Positions 1 to 7,815 of a stretch of 64,000 nucleotides of DNA are shown piece after piece; the first letter of the stretch is position 1; each line of letters opens with the position of its first letter. The DNA lies in contig NZ_CP061947.1 of assembly GCF_014838715.1 (NCBI RefSeq), forward strand, positions 3,472,001 through 3,536,000, given 5' to 3'. The stretch is from Algoriphagus sp. Y33 (lineage in GTDB: Bacteria > Bacteroidota > Bacteroidia > Cytophagales > Cyclobacteriaceae). The position numbers were made by a program, and so were the translations under genes. Below the pieces are notes generated by a model. The model had not been told where the DNA came from. It searched no databases and was given only the letters and a program-made list of their open reading frames with translations.

Positions 1-302
1 GAAATGAAGGCCCGTGCAGGAGGTGGAAAGGTGGCTTGTATATATTTTATCAATCACCAAGCTCTCGATTGACCCGAATCGATAGCGTTGAGGCCATTAT
101 CTGTCTTACTTTTTGAAGGCAAAAAGTAACAAAAACCTTTGTCGCAGCAAAGCTTCCCCCCGCATACCTGCCGTCTGGCTCGCTGCTGCGACCACCCCAC
201 GTTCCCTCACACTAAACCAGGGTGCTAAAGCCAGATTGTCTAGTTTAGAAGGTAAAGACGGAAAGCCGGATAAGTACTGTGACTTCCTCGCCGACGTTCG
301 TG
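1..302 (+). repeat. 302-bp dispersed repeat core, copy 1
   Basis: This segment recurs almost base for base at 6370-6671 and 7221-7522, with only a few substitutions between copies. It carries an overlapping open frame on each strand: a short basic frame on plus from about 113 and a reverse frame ending with FAFKK at 106. Neither resembles a known enzyme family, and both stay open in every copy because the copies are nearly identical. I read it as a non-coding or mobile repeat. Copy 1 starts at the window edge, so it may extend further left. Confidence 0.85.
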
Positions 303-1066
303 TCGTCATAAATTTGTGCCGCCGTTCGTGTCATCACGAACGGCTTCAACCGGACACTTGAATAAAAATCACCCTGAAGTGGTAAAATCTTCAATAGTCC
401 TGGGTGCAACCCATGGTTAAAAAGAACAAAGGCCATTGCCTTCCTCCTGCGGCAGACAGGCCTGCCCCGGATTATTATCTGGTCCTTGAAAAATGATCAA
501 TTTTCAATTTTCAATTCTCAAGGGTCAAGGATATGATGGATCCAGACGGTGTGTGGTCTCTTTGCGGGGGAGGTTAAGGGTTAAAGGGGTTTTCACGGTG
601 TATGGGGTTAATGCTTAAGGGATTAGCTTTTAAGAGGAAAAAAGGTGGAAGGTCAAAGGTGGAAGGTTACAGGGTTCACCTGTGGTGCGTGGTGAGAATT
701 TGGGTGGATTGATCCCAAGATCCTGTAAAAACGAAGCAATGCCGTAGGCATGGCAGATTTTATTGCACCGGGTTTTAACCCGGTGTAATAAAGACCAAAA
801 GGCCATTGCCTTCGGGCATGAAGTAAAGTGATAAGACGAAATATTGTCCCGAGGAGGTCTACAGAGTTGGAAAGGTCAAAGGTGGAAGATCAAAGGGGTT
901 ACCACGGTGTGTCAGATAGCGCTTAGCGGATTTACTTTTAATAGGAAAAAGGTTAAGGGTTAAAGGGGGTACACGGTGTGTAGGATTAATAATCCCTCGC
1001 CGACGTTCGTGTATGCACAAATGTGCGCCGCCGTTCGTGAGACTTGCGCAGGATCCTCGTGTAAAA

Positions 1067-1097
1067 AACCTTCGAGGTTTTGGAAACCTCGAAGGTT
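1067..1097. repeat. perfect 14-bp hairpin, copy 1
   Basis: AACCTTCGAGGTTT is followed by TGG and then its exact reverse complement. The same 31-bp structure recurs at 6699-6729 and 7578-7608, each time about 15 bp after an AGGATCCTCGTG motif. No clear U-tract follows on either strand, so a terminator role is not established. Confidence 0.8.
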
Positions 1098-1116
1098 ATA
1101 GGATAATCTCCTTGCC

Positions 1117-1140
1117 GCCGTTCGTGTCGTCACGAACGGC
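1117..1140. repeat. GCCGTTCGTG palindrome (family representative)
   Basis: A 10-bp perfect stem, GCCGTTCGTG / CACGAACGGC, has a TCGT loop. Matching palindromes with TCAT or TCGT loops lie at 321-344, 5986-6009, 6254-6277, 6808-6831, 7105-7128 and 7687-7710 (the last with one mismatch). Variants beginning GCCGACGTTCGTG occur near 6027 and 6295. All are confined to the two repeat regions, and this copy sits just downstream of the export operon. Confidence 0.75.
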
Positions 1141-1197
1141 GGCAGAAAGGGTTAACTAATTAAAAGATTTCGTAGGATATGAACTGACCTATTACAC

Positions 1198-3645
1198 TTA
1201 CTTCTTTCCCCTTATCGCTCTCTTCCACCAGGGAATATGAACTTCCTCATGGTAACCATAGGAATTGTTGCCATAACCGTAGCCGTATCCATAACCATAC
1301 CCGTACCCATACCCATATCCCCTATCTATATGAACATCATTGAGGATACCGTAAATCTTGGATACACCGCCTTTTTCCACCAGATTATTAAGAATATATG
1401 AATTGGTCTTCTTGGAATACCCTTGACGGAATACGAAGAAACTGATGTCGGCCATAGGGAAGAATTCCTTGGTCTCGGACACCAATCCCACAGGTGGGCA
1501 GTCAAAAATCACCACATCATAGGCTTGCTTGATTTCCTTTACAATTTGACCAAACTTAGGCTGAAGCAACAGTTCTGCGGGATTGGGGGGAATTGGTCCG
1601 GAAAGAATCACGTCCAGATCAGGATAACCTGTAGACTTCACTGCTTCCTGCCAAGGGATATCTGTGCTGAGACAGGTACTCATTCCTACATCATTGGACA
1701 AGTTGAAGTCCTCAGCAATCTTCGGCTTCCTTAAGTCCAATCCTATCAGGATGGTTTTCTTTCCCATCAGCGAAAATACCGATGCGAGATTGATAGAAAC
1801 AAACGTCTTGCCCTCCCCGGAGATGGATGAAGTGAGGAGTATTACCAAATTATTTTTATGGGGACTGAGATAAGTCATGTCTGCCCGTAAGGAACGAAAT
1901 GACTCGGTAACCGAAGACCTCGGGTTATTCAACACGGGAAGACCGTCTCCCAGACTTCGCCCAATCATGCCTATCAATGGAACCTTAATCTGGGCTTCCA
2001 ATTCCTTAGGATCTTCAATAGTAGTATTGAGAAAATCCTTTATGGTGATAAAACCTACCGGAAGAATCAGTCCCAGTATTAAGCCTATCAGCATGTTTAG
2101 GGATCTTTTTGGAGCTACAGGAATATTTCCGGCCTTTGCATAATCCAAGATGGAGTTTTTTGGCATATTGGAAGCCTTGGTAATCTCAGCTTCTGCCTTC
2201 TTCTCCAAGAGATAAACGTAGATGTTTTCATTTATCGTGAACTGGCGCTGTATGCCCAATAGATCCCTTTCTGTTTTAGGCAACGCATTGATATCCGATT
2301 CTATGACCCGTATCCGGCTGTTGATGTCCGCCAATACGTTCCGGGTATTGCCCAACGCAAGGTTCACGTTCTCCTGAAGTTGCTTCTTGGTGTTGGCAAT
2401 ACGTGAGGAGTTTTCCCGAACTGCCGGAGCCTGATCTGAATAGTTTGATTTAAGGCGAATCTGCTCAGCCTGCAACTCCGCCAGTGAATTGACCAATGAA
2501 TTCAGCAAAGGATCCGTCACTCCGATAATGGAGGGAGCCACCAACTCCCCGCCCCGGCTGTTATCAAGGTAAGCATTCAGCGTCTGGTAGTATTTCATAC
2601 TCACTTCCGTTTCGCCCTTCTGCTTCTCCAATTCCTGCAGCCGCTCAAAAATCCCCGCCCCCTCCTGAGATAGGTTGAAGATATTGTTGTCCGACCTGTA
2701 CTGCTGTAGCTTGTTCTCGGAAAACTCAAGAGAATCGGTAATTCCGCTTAGCTGCTGATCTATAAAGCGTACGGTACTCTCCGAAGCCCTATTTTTCTCA
2801 TCCAGCTCCCTATTCAGGTACATTTCCATCAGTTTGTTGATGTAATCCTCTCCCAGTCTTCTCACCGGGGTCTCCACGCTAAGGGTCAGTATAGAGGACT
2901 GTTTGTTCAGCGGAGCCACAGAAAGTGCGCCCCTATATCTTAGGGCAAGGCTAGGCGTATCCGATAGTTTAAACAGGATAACATCTCCCGGATTGGCATA
3001 GATTCCTGCGATCTTAAAATTCAGGTTAGTCTCCCGGATCTCCTGTCCAAAACTATAAAGTGACTTGCCCAATGCAGGGTTTTTTATCTTGGTTTTATAA
3101 AAGGGATCCGCAGGATTATACACACTAAAGCCGTCGTCGGCTATACTGAGTTTGAAGGAATCCCCACTGATGACCTCCAGCCTGAACATGCCCCCTACCC
3201 ATTGGGGATGACTCCAGTCCACACTTACCAGAATGGGCAGTTTGTCATACAGCTGGGTGACCGCCACCAACCCCTCGTGATAATACTCCACGTTCAAGTC
3301 CAACTCCGATATGGTCTCCTCGGCGAGGGAGTAGGACTTCAATATCCCTATTTCATTTTCGATGTTGCTTTTGCCCTGAAGACCGAATCCCGCAGTCTCA
3401 AACAGATCCGTCCCCAGACTGGGTTTGTCGTCTTCGACAAGCACACTCGCCTCGACTTTATAAATATTGGTAGCATACCTGTTGAACAAAAATGCACAGG
3501 CCAGCCCCGCAAGCATAAAAGCCGCAATAATCGGCCAGTATTGGAGATAGTTGAAAAGCAATACCTTGAGGTCAATCTCATCCTCCTTCTGAACCGCGAA
3601 CGGATTCTGCCCGGAATTAGACACGTTGGGGGTAGTGGGATACAT
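1198..3645 (-). CDS. Wzc-like polysaccharide co-polymerase / BY-type tyrosine autokinase
   Basis: This inner-membrane protein of 815 residues should control chain length and export of a surface polysaccharide with the outer-membrane lipoprotein encoded just upstream. A Wzz-type domain begins at the N-terminus with a membrane helix at about residues 36-55. A long coiled-coil periplasmic part and a second membrane helix near 517-535 follow. The C-terminal kinase domain has Walker A (SGEGKT, about 607-613), Walker A' (GLDLRKP, near 633) and Walker B (VIFDCPP, near 712). The tail is tyrosine-rich with eight Gly-Tyr pairs at 776-791, the expected site of autophosphorylation. The start lies 6 bp after the stop of the Wza-like gene, so the two are co-transcribed. 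No glycosyltransferases flank the pair, so the sugar it handles cannot be told. Confidence 0.93.
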   Translation of the reverse strand: MYPTTPNVSNSGQNPFAVQKEDEIDLKVLLFNYLQYWPIIAAFMLAGLACAFLFNRYATNIYKVEASVLVEDDKPSLGTDLFETAGFGLQGKSNIENEIGILKSYSLAEETISELDLNVEYYHEGLVAVTQLYDKLPILVSVDWSHPQWVGGMFRLEVISGDSFKLSIADDGFSVYNPADPFYKTKIKNPALGKSLYSFGQEIRETNLNFKIAGIYANPGDVILFKLSDTPSLALRYRGALSVAPLNKQSSILTLSVETPVRRLGEDYINKLMEMYLNRELDEKNRASESTVRFIDQQLSGITDSLEFSENKLQQYRSDNNIFNLSQEGAGIFERLQELEKQKGETEVSMKYYQTLNAYLDNSRGGELVAPSIIGVTDPLLNSLVNSLAELQAEQIRLKSNYSDQAPAVRENSSRIANTKKQLQENVNLALGNTRNVLADINSRIRVIESDINALPKTERDLLGIQRQFTINENIYVYLLEKKAEAEITKASNMPKNSILDYAKAGNIPVAPKRSLNMLIGLILGLILPVGFITIKDFLNTTIEDPKELEAQIKVPLIGMIGRSLGDGLPVLNNPRSSVTESFRSLRADMTYLSPHKNNLVILLTSSISGEGKTFVSINLASVFSLMGKKTILIGLDLRKPKIAEDFNLSNDVGMSTCLSTDIPWQEAVKSTGYPDLDVILSGPIPPNPAELLLQPKFGQIVKEIKQAYDVVIFDCPPVGLVSETKEFFPMADISFFVFRQGYSKKTNSYILNNLVEKGGVSKIYGILNDVHIDRGYGYGYGYGYGYGYGYGNNSYGYHEEVHIPWWKRAIRGKK
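1273..1320 (-). repeat. in-frame hexanucleotide repeat coding (GY)8
   Basis: Eight consecutive 6-bp units (GGN-TAY) encode eight Gly-Tyr pairs in the C-terminal tail of the Wzc-like kinase. Codons vary at third positions, so the tract is an old or selected repeat rather than a fresh slippage product. Gain or loss of units would keep the frame and change the number of phosphorylatable tyrosines. Confidence 0.85.
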
Positions 3646-3651
3646 AAAATC

Positions 3652-4491
3652 TTAATTAATTAAATTCAGTATAAGCGCAAGGGCGGTAACCGCCGAAATA
3701 ACCAAGGCAAGGGACTGGGCAGCATTTTCTCCCGAACCTACTTCCCGTACCTTCATCGGTTCGGCATACAACTGGTCATTGGGCTGGATAAAATAAAAAG
3801 GAGACTCCACTACCTGTCTGTCTATCAAATTAATCCTGTGCAGTCTTGTCCCTTCGGGATATTGGCGGATCAGCAGTATTTCATCGCGCTTGGCTACAGG
3901 TGTCAGATCACCTGCATTAGCAACTGCCTCAAAAATCGTCATACGATCCTGGAGAACCACGAATTTACCCGGTCTCCTGAACTCTCCTAGTGCCGCATAA
4001 CGGATACCACCCAGCTTTACCTTTACATACAGCTCGGTGGTCACGTAAACACGCAGCTTTTCCTCGATTAAGATTCTGGCTTCTTCCAGGCTTTTGTCCT
4101 TCACATGTACATTTCCGACAATAGGGAGTCTTATATTACCTCCCTGGTCTACCGTATAGCCCGTCATATAATAAATATCCCCTCCCGACTGGCTGGCCAT
4201 ATTCCCCATCTGGCTACTGCTCCCTACAGTGGATTTATTGTTGAATCCGTTCTGAATCATGTCATCGACAGTCTGCACATTCACGTCGATGATGTCATTG
4301 TACTGGAGCTTGTATTCGGGGATTTCGTATGTAATCAGTTCCCCGTCTGCAATGGGCGTCTTACCTTCCCTGTTTTGCAGGTAGATAATTTTCTCATTCG
4401 AGATACAGCCGGAAAAGGTGAGGAATAACAGGAAAAACAATACTCCAAAAGAAGGAGGTACTACAGGTTTGGTTAGCTTAGCTGGGAGCAT
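3652..4491 (-). CDS. Wza-like polysaccharide export outer-membrane lipoprotein
   Basis: This 279-residue protein is the likely outer-membrane channel partner of the Wzc-like kinase downstream. A hydrophobic signal segment ends in the lipobox LTFSGC near residue 29. A Poly_export domain follows (about 55-155), containing the typical VDQGGNIRLPIVG stretch, and then an SLBB-like segment (about 165-225, KFVVLQDRMTIFEAVANAG). A C-terminal hydrophobic helix (LALVISAVTALALILNLIN) could be the membrane-spanning helix seen in Wza proteins. It is the first gene of a two-gene operon, with a 6-bp gap to the kinase. Length and domain order are normal for the family. Confidence 0.93.
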   Translation of the reverse strand: MLPAKLTKPVVPPSFGVLFFLLFLTFSGCISNEKIIYLQNREGKTPIADGELITYEIPEYKLQYNDIIDVNVQTVDDMIQNGFNNKSTVGSSSQMGNMASQSGGDIYYMTGYTVDQGGNIRLPIVGNVHVKDKSLEEARILIEEKLRVYVTTELYVKVKLGGIRYAALGEFRRPGKFVVLQDRMTIFEAVANAGDLTPVAKRDEILLIRQYPEGTRLHRINLIDRQVVESPFYFIQPNDQLYAEPMKVREVGSGENAAQSLALVISAVTALALILNLIN

Positions 4492-4551
4492 TCGATCAAT
4501 TTAAATAATTCACTTTACGTTTAGGGTTAGCAGGGTGTAGGTTAAATGGAT

Positions 4552-4701
4552 CTATTGTTGGGTTGTAGCGTTGTCTCCTCCCAATTCAGGCCGAAGAGAC
4601 ACAGCATATTTCAATGCCGGAAAATTATCATACACGAAAATCAGCACTAATGCCGGTAGCCAATTTGGATGTTGACCGTACCTCTGTATGGTTCTGCACA
4701 C
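4552..4701 (-). pseudogene. possible C-terminal remnant of a lost gene
   Basis: A minus-strand frame of about 49 codons ends in a TAG stop 60 bp upstream of the Wza-like start. Its translation has a hydrophobic stretch (LPALVLIFVYDNF) followed by a polar tail (LRPELGGDNATTQQ), which looks more protein-like than random sequence. There is no ATG start, only GTG, and an in-frame stop lies directly before it. I read it as a decayed 3' end of a membrane protein of the exopolysaccharide locus, but I could not assign a family and chance is possible. Confidence 0.25.
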
Positions 4702-4974
4702 TCACCAAACCGGGCTCCGTGTGAAGCGCTTTTGTTTTAAGAGGAGAAAAGGTCATTATGTCTAATAAATCCAGTGGCAAGAAAGCGAAAGTACATATTT
4801 TACTATAAAACACTTAATTAAAAGAGTAGAAATATACGATTCGTAATCAGAAAGGCCGGAATTCTAAACAAGTTGATTAACTTAACATTATATCATTTTT
4901 TTACATTAAAACACCTATTCAACGGTCATTACAAGCTAGTACAAACAGCCCCTTTCCTGAAAGGAAAGCGTAGA

Positions 4975-5001
4975 AATTCCCTCTCCAAGGGAAAGGGAAT
5001 T
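4975..5001. other. hairpin downstream of the 185-aa gene
   Basis: AATTCCCT pairs with AGGGAATT around a short imperfect inner stem, 41 bp past the stop of the orphan gene. A second hairpin (CTTTCC / GGAAAG) lies at about 4952-4967. Neither has a clear U-tract, so this is at best a weak terminator. Confidence 0.35.
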
Positions 5002-5042
5002 AATTAGTACCATAAAACAACTTATTTGAGCAGACATAGTCA

Positions 5043-5600
5043 TTAATACAGTATATCCATAAGGGCTTGCCAGCTTTTAATAAGCCAAATCTGTAATTTA
5101 TTGCCTCTTACGATCAAGAAGGTTTCCCCCAAATGGTTTTGAACCAGGATATTTTCGCTGGATCGGGGCAACCGCAATTCGGAGAGGTAGGCAAACTGCT
5201 GCACAAACTGCTCGTATTGTATAGAATGTCCTAAGTACTTAAAGTGCTCGAATAGCAATTCGCCTTCCTTATAATAATTGACCCGCAAAACAGGAGCTGA
5301 TGCGAGTTCACCGATAAAAAGATGCGACTCATAAACAACATGCCCCTGGGTAAAGCCGGCGATGCATTCGACTCTCCCCGCAGATGCAAAGAAAAACTGT
5401 CTGAATCTGGGGATGACATCATCAGGAAATGGCTGCAAAAGTCTGTCTTTACTTTCCATACCATAAAATACCGTAATGAAATCCTCCACAACGGTAAAGG
5501 GATTGAATGTAACGCCCTCACCCGTATGGAAAAATTCCACATCAATCCCCTCAATGGTTTTAACAGTTCTATCAGGCTGGATATACACGTTATTTTCCAT
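5043..5600 (-). CDS. hypothetical protein, 185 aa
   Basis: I do not recognise this protein. It is soluble by composition, has no signal peptide or membrane helix, and is rich in Phe, Tyr and Val, with alternating hydrophobic segments (FTVVEDFITVFYGM, VVYESHLFIGEL) suggesting a beta-rich or alpha/beta fold. The last 50 residues (residues 136-185) are more basic and may be helical. A second minus-strand frame (5231-5638) overlaps it but has a less protein-like composition, so I prefer this one. It lies between the export operon and the repeat array, transcribed in the same direction as the operon but 551 bp away, so co-transcription is uncertain. It could be a regulator or accessory factor of the export genes; nothing in the sequence proves it. 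Confidence 0.6.
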   Translation of the reverse strand: MENNVYIQPDRTVKTIEGIDVEFFHTGEGVTFNPFTVVEDFITVFYGMESKDRLLQPFPDDVIPRFRQFFFASAGRVECIAGFTQGHVVYESHLFIGELASAPVLRVNYYKEGELLFEHFKYLGHSIQYEQFVQQFAYLSELRLPRSSENILVQNHLGETFLIVRGNKLQIWLIKSWQALMDILY

Positions 5601-6190
5601 GGCGGAATATGGGGAAAAAAGAAAGCTTGAACCAACAAACGCTTTTAATTGTAAATGAATGGATTGTGGAGACCGTATTATGGTTATGTCTAATGGGGTT
5701 AGAGCGTGTTGGATTATTGCAGGAAGGGTGTAGTTGCTGTCTCTGTCACGGACGGTGACGGATTAACTTTTAACAGAAAAAAAGGTCAGAGGTGGAAGGT
5801 GGAAGGGATTACCACGGTGTATGGGATTAATGCTTAGCGGATTTACTTTTAACAGTAGAAAAGGTTAGAGGTTAAGGGTTAAAGGTTAAAGGGTTAAAGG
5901 TTAAGGATTAAAGGGTTAAAGGGGGGACACGGTGTGTAGGATTAATAATCCCTCGCTGACGTTCGTGTCGTCATAAATTTGTGCCGCCGTTCGTGTCATC
6001 ACGAACGGCTTCCGCTAATTCTCTGTGCCGACGTTCGTGTCATCACGAACGGCTTCAACCTTCCGCTAATTCTCAACAGCAGTCGGGAGGCTGTATTTCG
6101 GTATACACAAGTCAGAATAATGCTTAGCGGATTTATTTTTAACAGTAGAAAAGGTTAAGGATTAAAGGTTAAAGGGTTAAAGGTTAAAGG
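5601..6190. other. gene-free repeat mosaic
   Basis: No gene is visible. The stretch holds GGTTAAAGGG-type tandem runs (about 5866-5925 and 6151-6190), a copy of the GGGGACACGGTGTGTAGG block at 5923, GCCGTTCGTG palindromes (5986-6009, 6027-6053) and a CAGCAGTCGGGAGGCTG block near 6076 that recurs near 6853. It is a partial extra copy of the ~850-bp unit that follows. Confidence 0.7.
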
Positions 6191-6369
6191 GGGGACACGG
6201 TGTGTAGGATTAATAATCCCTCGCCGACGTTCGTGTCGTCATAAATTTGTGCCGCCGTTCGTGTCATCACGAACGGCTTCCACTAATTCTCTGTGCCGAC
6301 GTTCGTGTCGTCACGAACGGCTTCAACCGGACACTTGAATAAAAATTACCCCGCAGGGGGCATCGTCTG

Positions 6370-6671
6370 GAAATGAAGGCCCGTGCAGGAGGTGGAAAGG
6401 CGGCTTGTATATATTTTATCAATCACCAAGCTCTCGATTGACCCGAATCGATAGCGTTGAGGCCATTATCTGTCTTACTTTTTGAAGGCAAAAAGTAACA
6501 AAAACCTTTGTCGCAGCAAAGCTTCCCCCCGCATACCTGCCGTCTGGCTCGCTGCTGCAACCACCCCACGCTCCCTCACACTAAACCAGGGTGCTAAAGC
6601 CAGATTGTCTAGTTTAGAAGGTAAAGACGGAAAGCCGGATAAGTACTGGGACTTCCTCGCCGACGTTCGTG
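6370..6671 (+). repeat. 302-bp dispersed repeat core, copy 2
   Basis: Nearly identical to 1-302 and 7221-7522. Differences I can see include CAACC for CGACC after GCTGCTG and ACTGGG for ACTGTG near the end. The CATCGTCTG sequence just before it is shared with copy 3, so the true repeat is longer than 302 bp on the left. Confidence 0.85.
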
Positions 6672-6698
6672 AGACTTGCACAGGATCCTCGTGTAAAA

Positions 6699-6729
6699 AA
6701 CCTTCGAGGTTTTGGAAACCTCGAAGGTT
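6699..6729. repeat. perfect 14-bp hairpin, copy 2
   Basis: AACCTTCGAGGTTT-TGG-reverse complement, identical to the copies at 1067-1097 and 7578-7608. Confidence 0.8.
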
Positions 6730-7220
6730 ATTGGATAATATCCTCGCCACCGTTCCTTGCCACTAGACATTTCTCGCCGCCCGTTCGTGTCGTCATAAAT
6801 TTGTGCCGCCGTTCGTGTCGTCACGAACGGCTTCCACCTTCCGCTAATTCTCAACAGCAGTCGGGAGGCTGTATTTCGGTATACACAAGTCAGAATAACG
6901 CTTAGTGGATTAACTTTTAACAGGAAAAAGGGTTAAGGGGTTTTTCACGATGTATGGGATTAATGCTTAGCAGATTAACTTTTAACAGTAGAAAAGGTTA
7001 AGGATTAAAGGTTAAGGGTTAAAGGTTAAAGGGTTAAAGGGGGGACACGGTGTGTAGGATTAATAATCCCTCGGCCGACGTTCGTGTCATCACAAATTTG
7101 TGCCGCCGTTCGTGTCATCACGAACGGCTTCCGCCAATTCTCTGTGCCGACGTTCGTGTCATCACGAACGGCTTCAACCGGACACTTGAATAAAAATTAC
7201 CCCGCAGGGGGCATCGTCTG

Positions 7221-7522
7221 GAAATGAAGGCCCGTGCAGGAGGTGGAAAGGCGGCTTGTATATATTTTATCAATCACCAAGCTCTCGATTGACCCGAATC
7301 GATAGCGTTGAGGCCATTATCTGTCTTACTTTTTGAAGGCAAAAAGTAACAAAAACCTTTGTCGCAGCAAAGCTTCCCCCCGCATACCTGCCGTCTGGCT
7401 CGCTGCTGCGACCACCCCACGCTCCCTCACACTAAACCAGGGCGCTAAAGCCAGATTGTCTAGTTTAGAAGGTAAAGACGGAAAGCCGGATAAGTACTGT
7501 GACTTCCTCGCCGACGTTCGTG
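7221..7522 (+). repeat. 302-bp dispersed repeat core, copy 3
   Basis: The same core as 1-302 and 6370-6671. It has GGCGCTAAAG where the other two have GGTGCTAAAG. Confidence 0.85.
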
Positions 7523-7577
7523 TATGCACAAATGTGCGCCGCCGTTCGTGAGACTTGCACAGGATCCTCGTGTAAAA

Positions 7578-7608
7578 AACCTTCGAGGTTTTGGAAACCT
7601 CGAAGGTT
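7578..7608. repeat. perfect 14-bp hairpin, copy 3
   Basis: Identical to the copies at 1067-1097 and 6699-6729, again about 15 bp after AGGATCCTCGTG. Confidence 0.8.
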
Positions 7609-7815
7609 ATTGGATAATATCCTCGCCACCGTTCCTTGCCACTAGACATTTCTCGCCGCCCGTTCGTGTCGTCATAAATTTGTGCCGCCGTTCGTGTCGT
7701 CACGAGCGGCTTCCACCTTCCGCTAATTCTCAACAGCAGTCAGGAGACGTCGTGCCGTCTTTACATGCATTATGCCGTCATATATACTTAATACCATTTC
7801 ACCCTTGCTTCGCAA

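Larger units (their letters stand above)
303..1197. other. gene-free repeat mosaic
   Basis: No convincing gene is visible. The stretch is a patchwork of pieces found again between 5.6 and 7.7 kb: palindromes built on GCCGTTCGTG (321-344 and 1117-1140), a block with ACACGGTGTGTAGGATTAAT near 975, GGTTAAGGG-type purine-rich runs around 560-660 and 940-970, and a 14-bp perfect hairpin at 1067-1097. The mosaic ends about 60 bp before the stop codon of the Wzc-like kinase. Confidence 0.7.
4492..5042. other. intergenic stretch upstream of the export operon
   Basis: This 551-bp stretch has no firm gene. It contains a possible coding remnant (4552-4701), an AT-rich part around 4810-4920 that could hold the promoter of the export operon, and two hairpins at about 4951-4968 and 4975-5001. 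I see no conserved promoter that I could place with confidence. Confidence 0.6.
6191..7040. repeat. ~850-bp tandem repeat unit A
   Basis: The unit begins at GGGGACACGGTGTGTAGG and runs to the next occurrence of the same motif at 7041. It contains two GCCGTTCGTG palindromes, the 302-bp core (6370-6671), the 14-bp hairpin (6699-6729) and a purine-rich GGTTAAAGG tail. It matches unit B (7041-7742) over about 700 bp with few differences. One is an extra 33-nt piece in unit B near 7523, so the duplication looks recent. Confidence 0.8.
7041..7742. repeat. ~850-bp tandem repeat unit B, truncated
   Basis: A second copy of the unit at 6191-7040. It follows unit A through the 302-bp core and the 14-bp hairpin, then departs after CAACAGCAGTC at about 7740. 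That is 74 bp before the stop codon of the GH10 gene, so the array abuts the end of the xylan locus. Confidence 0.8.

Noticed and set aside
113..361. Short plus-strand frame within the 302-bp repeat as a gene
   Set aside because: Present in each repeat copy with an equally long frame on the other strand and no domain. Copies are too similar for codon bias to be informative.
4628..4813. 61-codon minus-strand frame in the intergenic region
   Set aside because: No protein-like features. The overlapping frame at 4552-4701 looks more like a gene remnant.
5231..5638. 135-codon minus-strand frame overlapping the 185-aa gene
   Set aside because: Composition is unlike a folded protein and it lies out of frame with the longer, better frame.
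5601..7742. CRISPR array
   Set aside because: Repeats are of uneven length and spacing and have no unique spacers; no cas genes are present.
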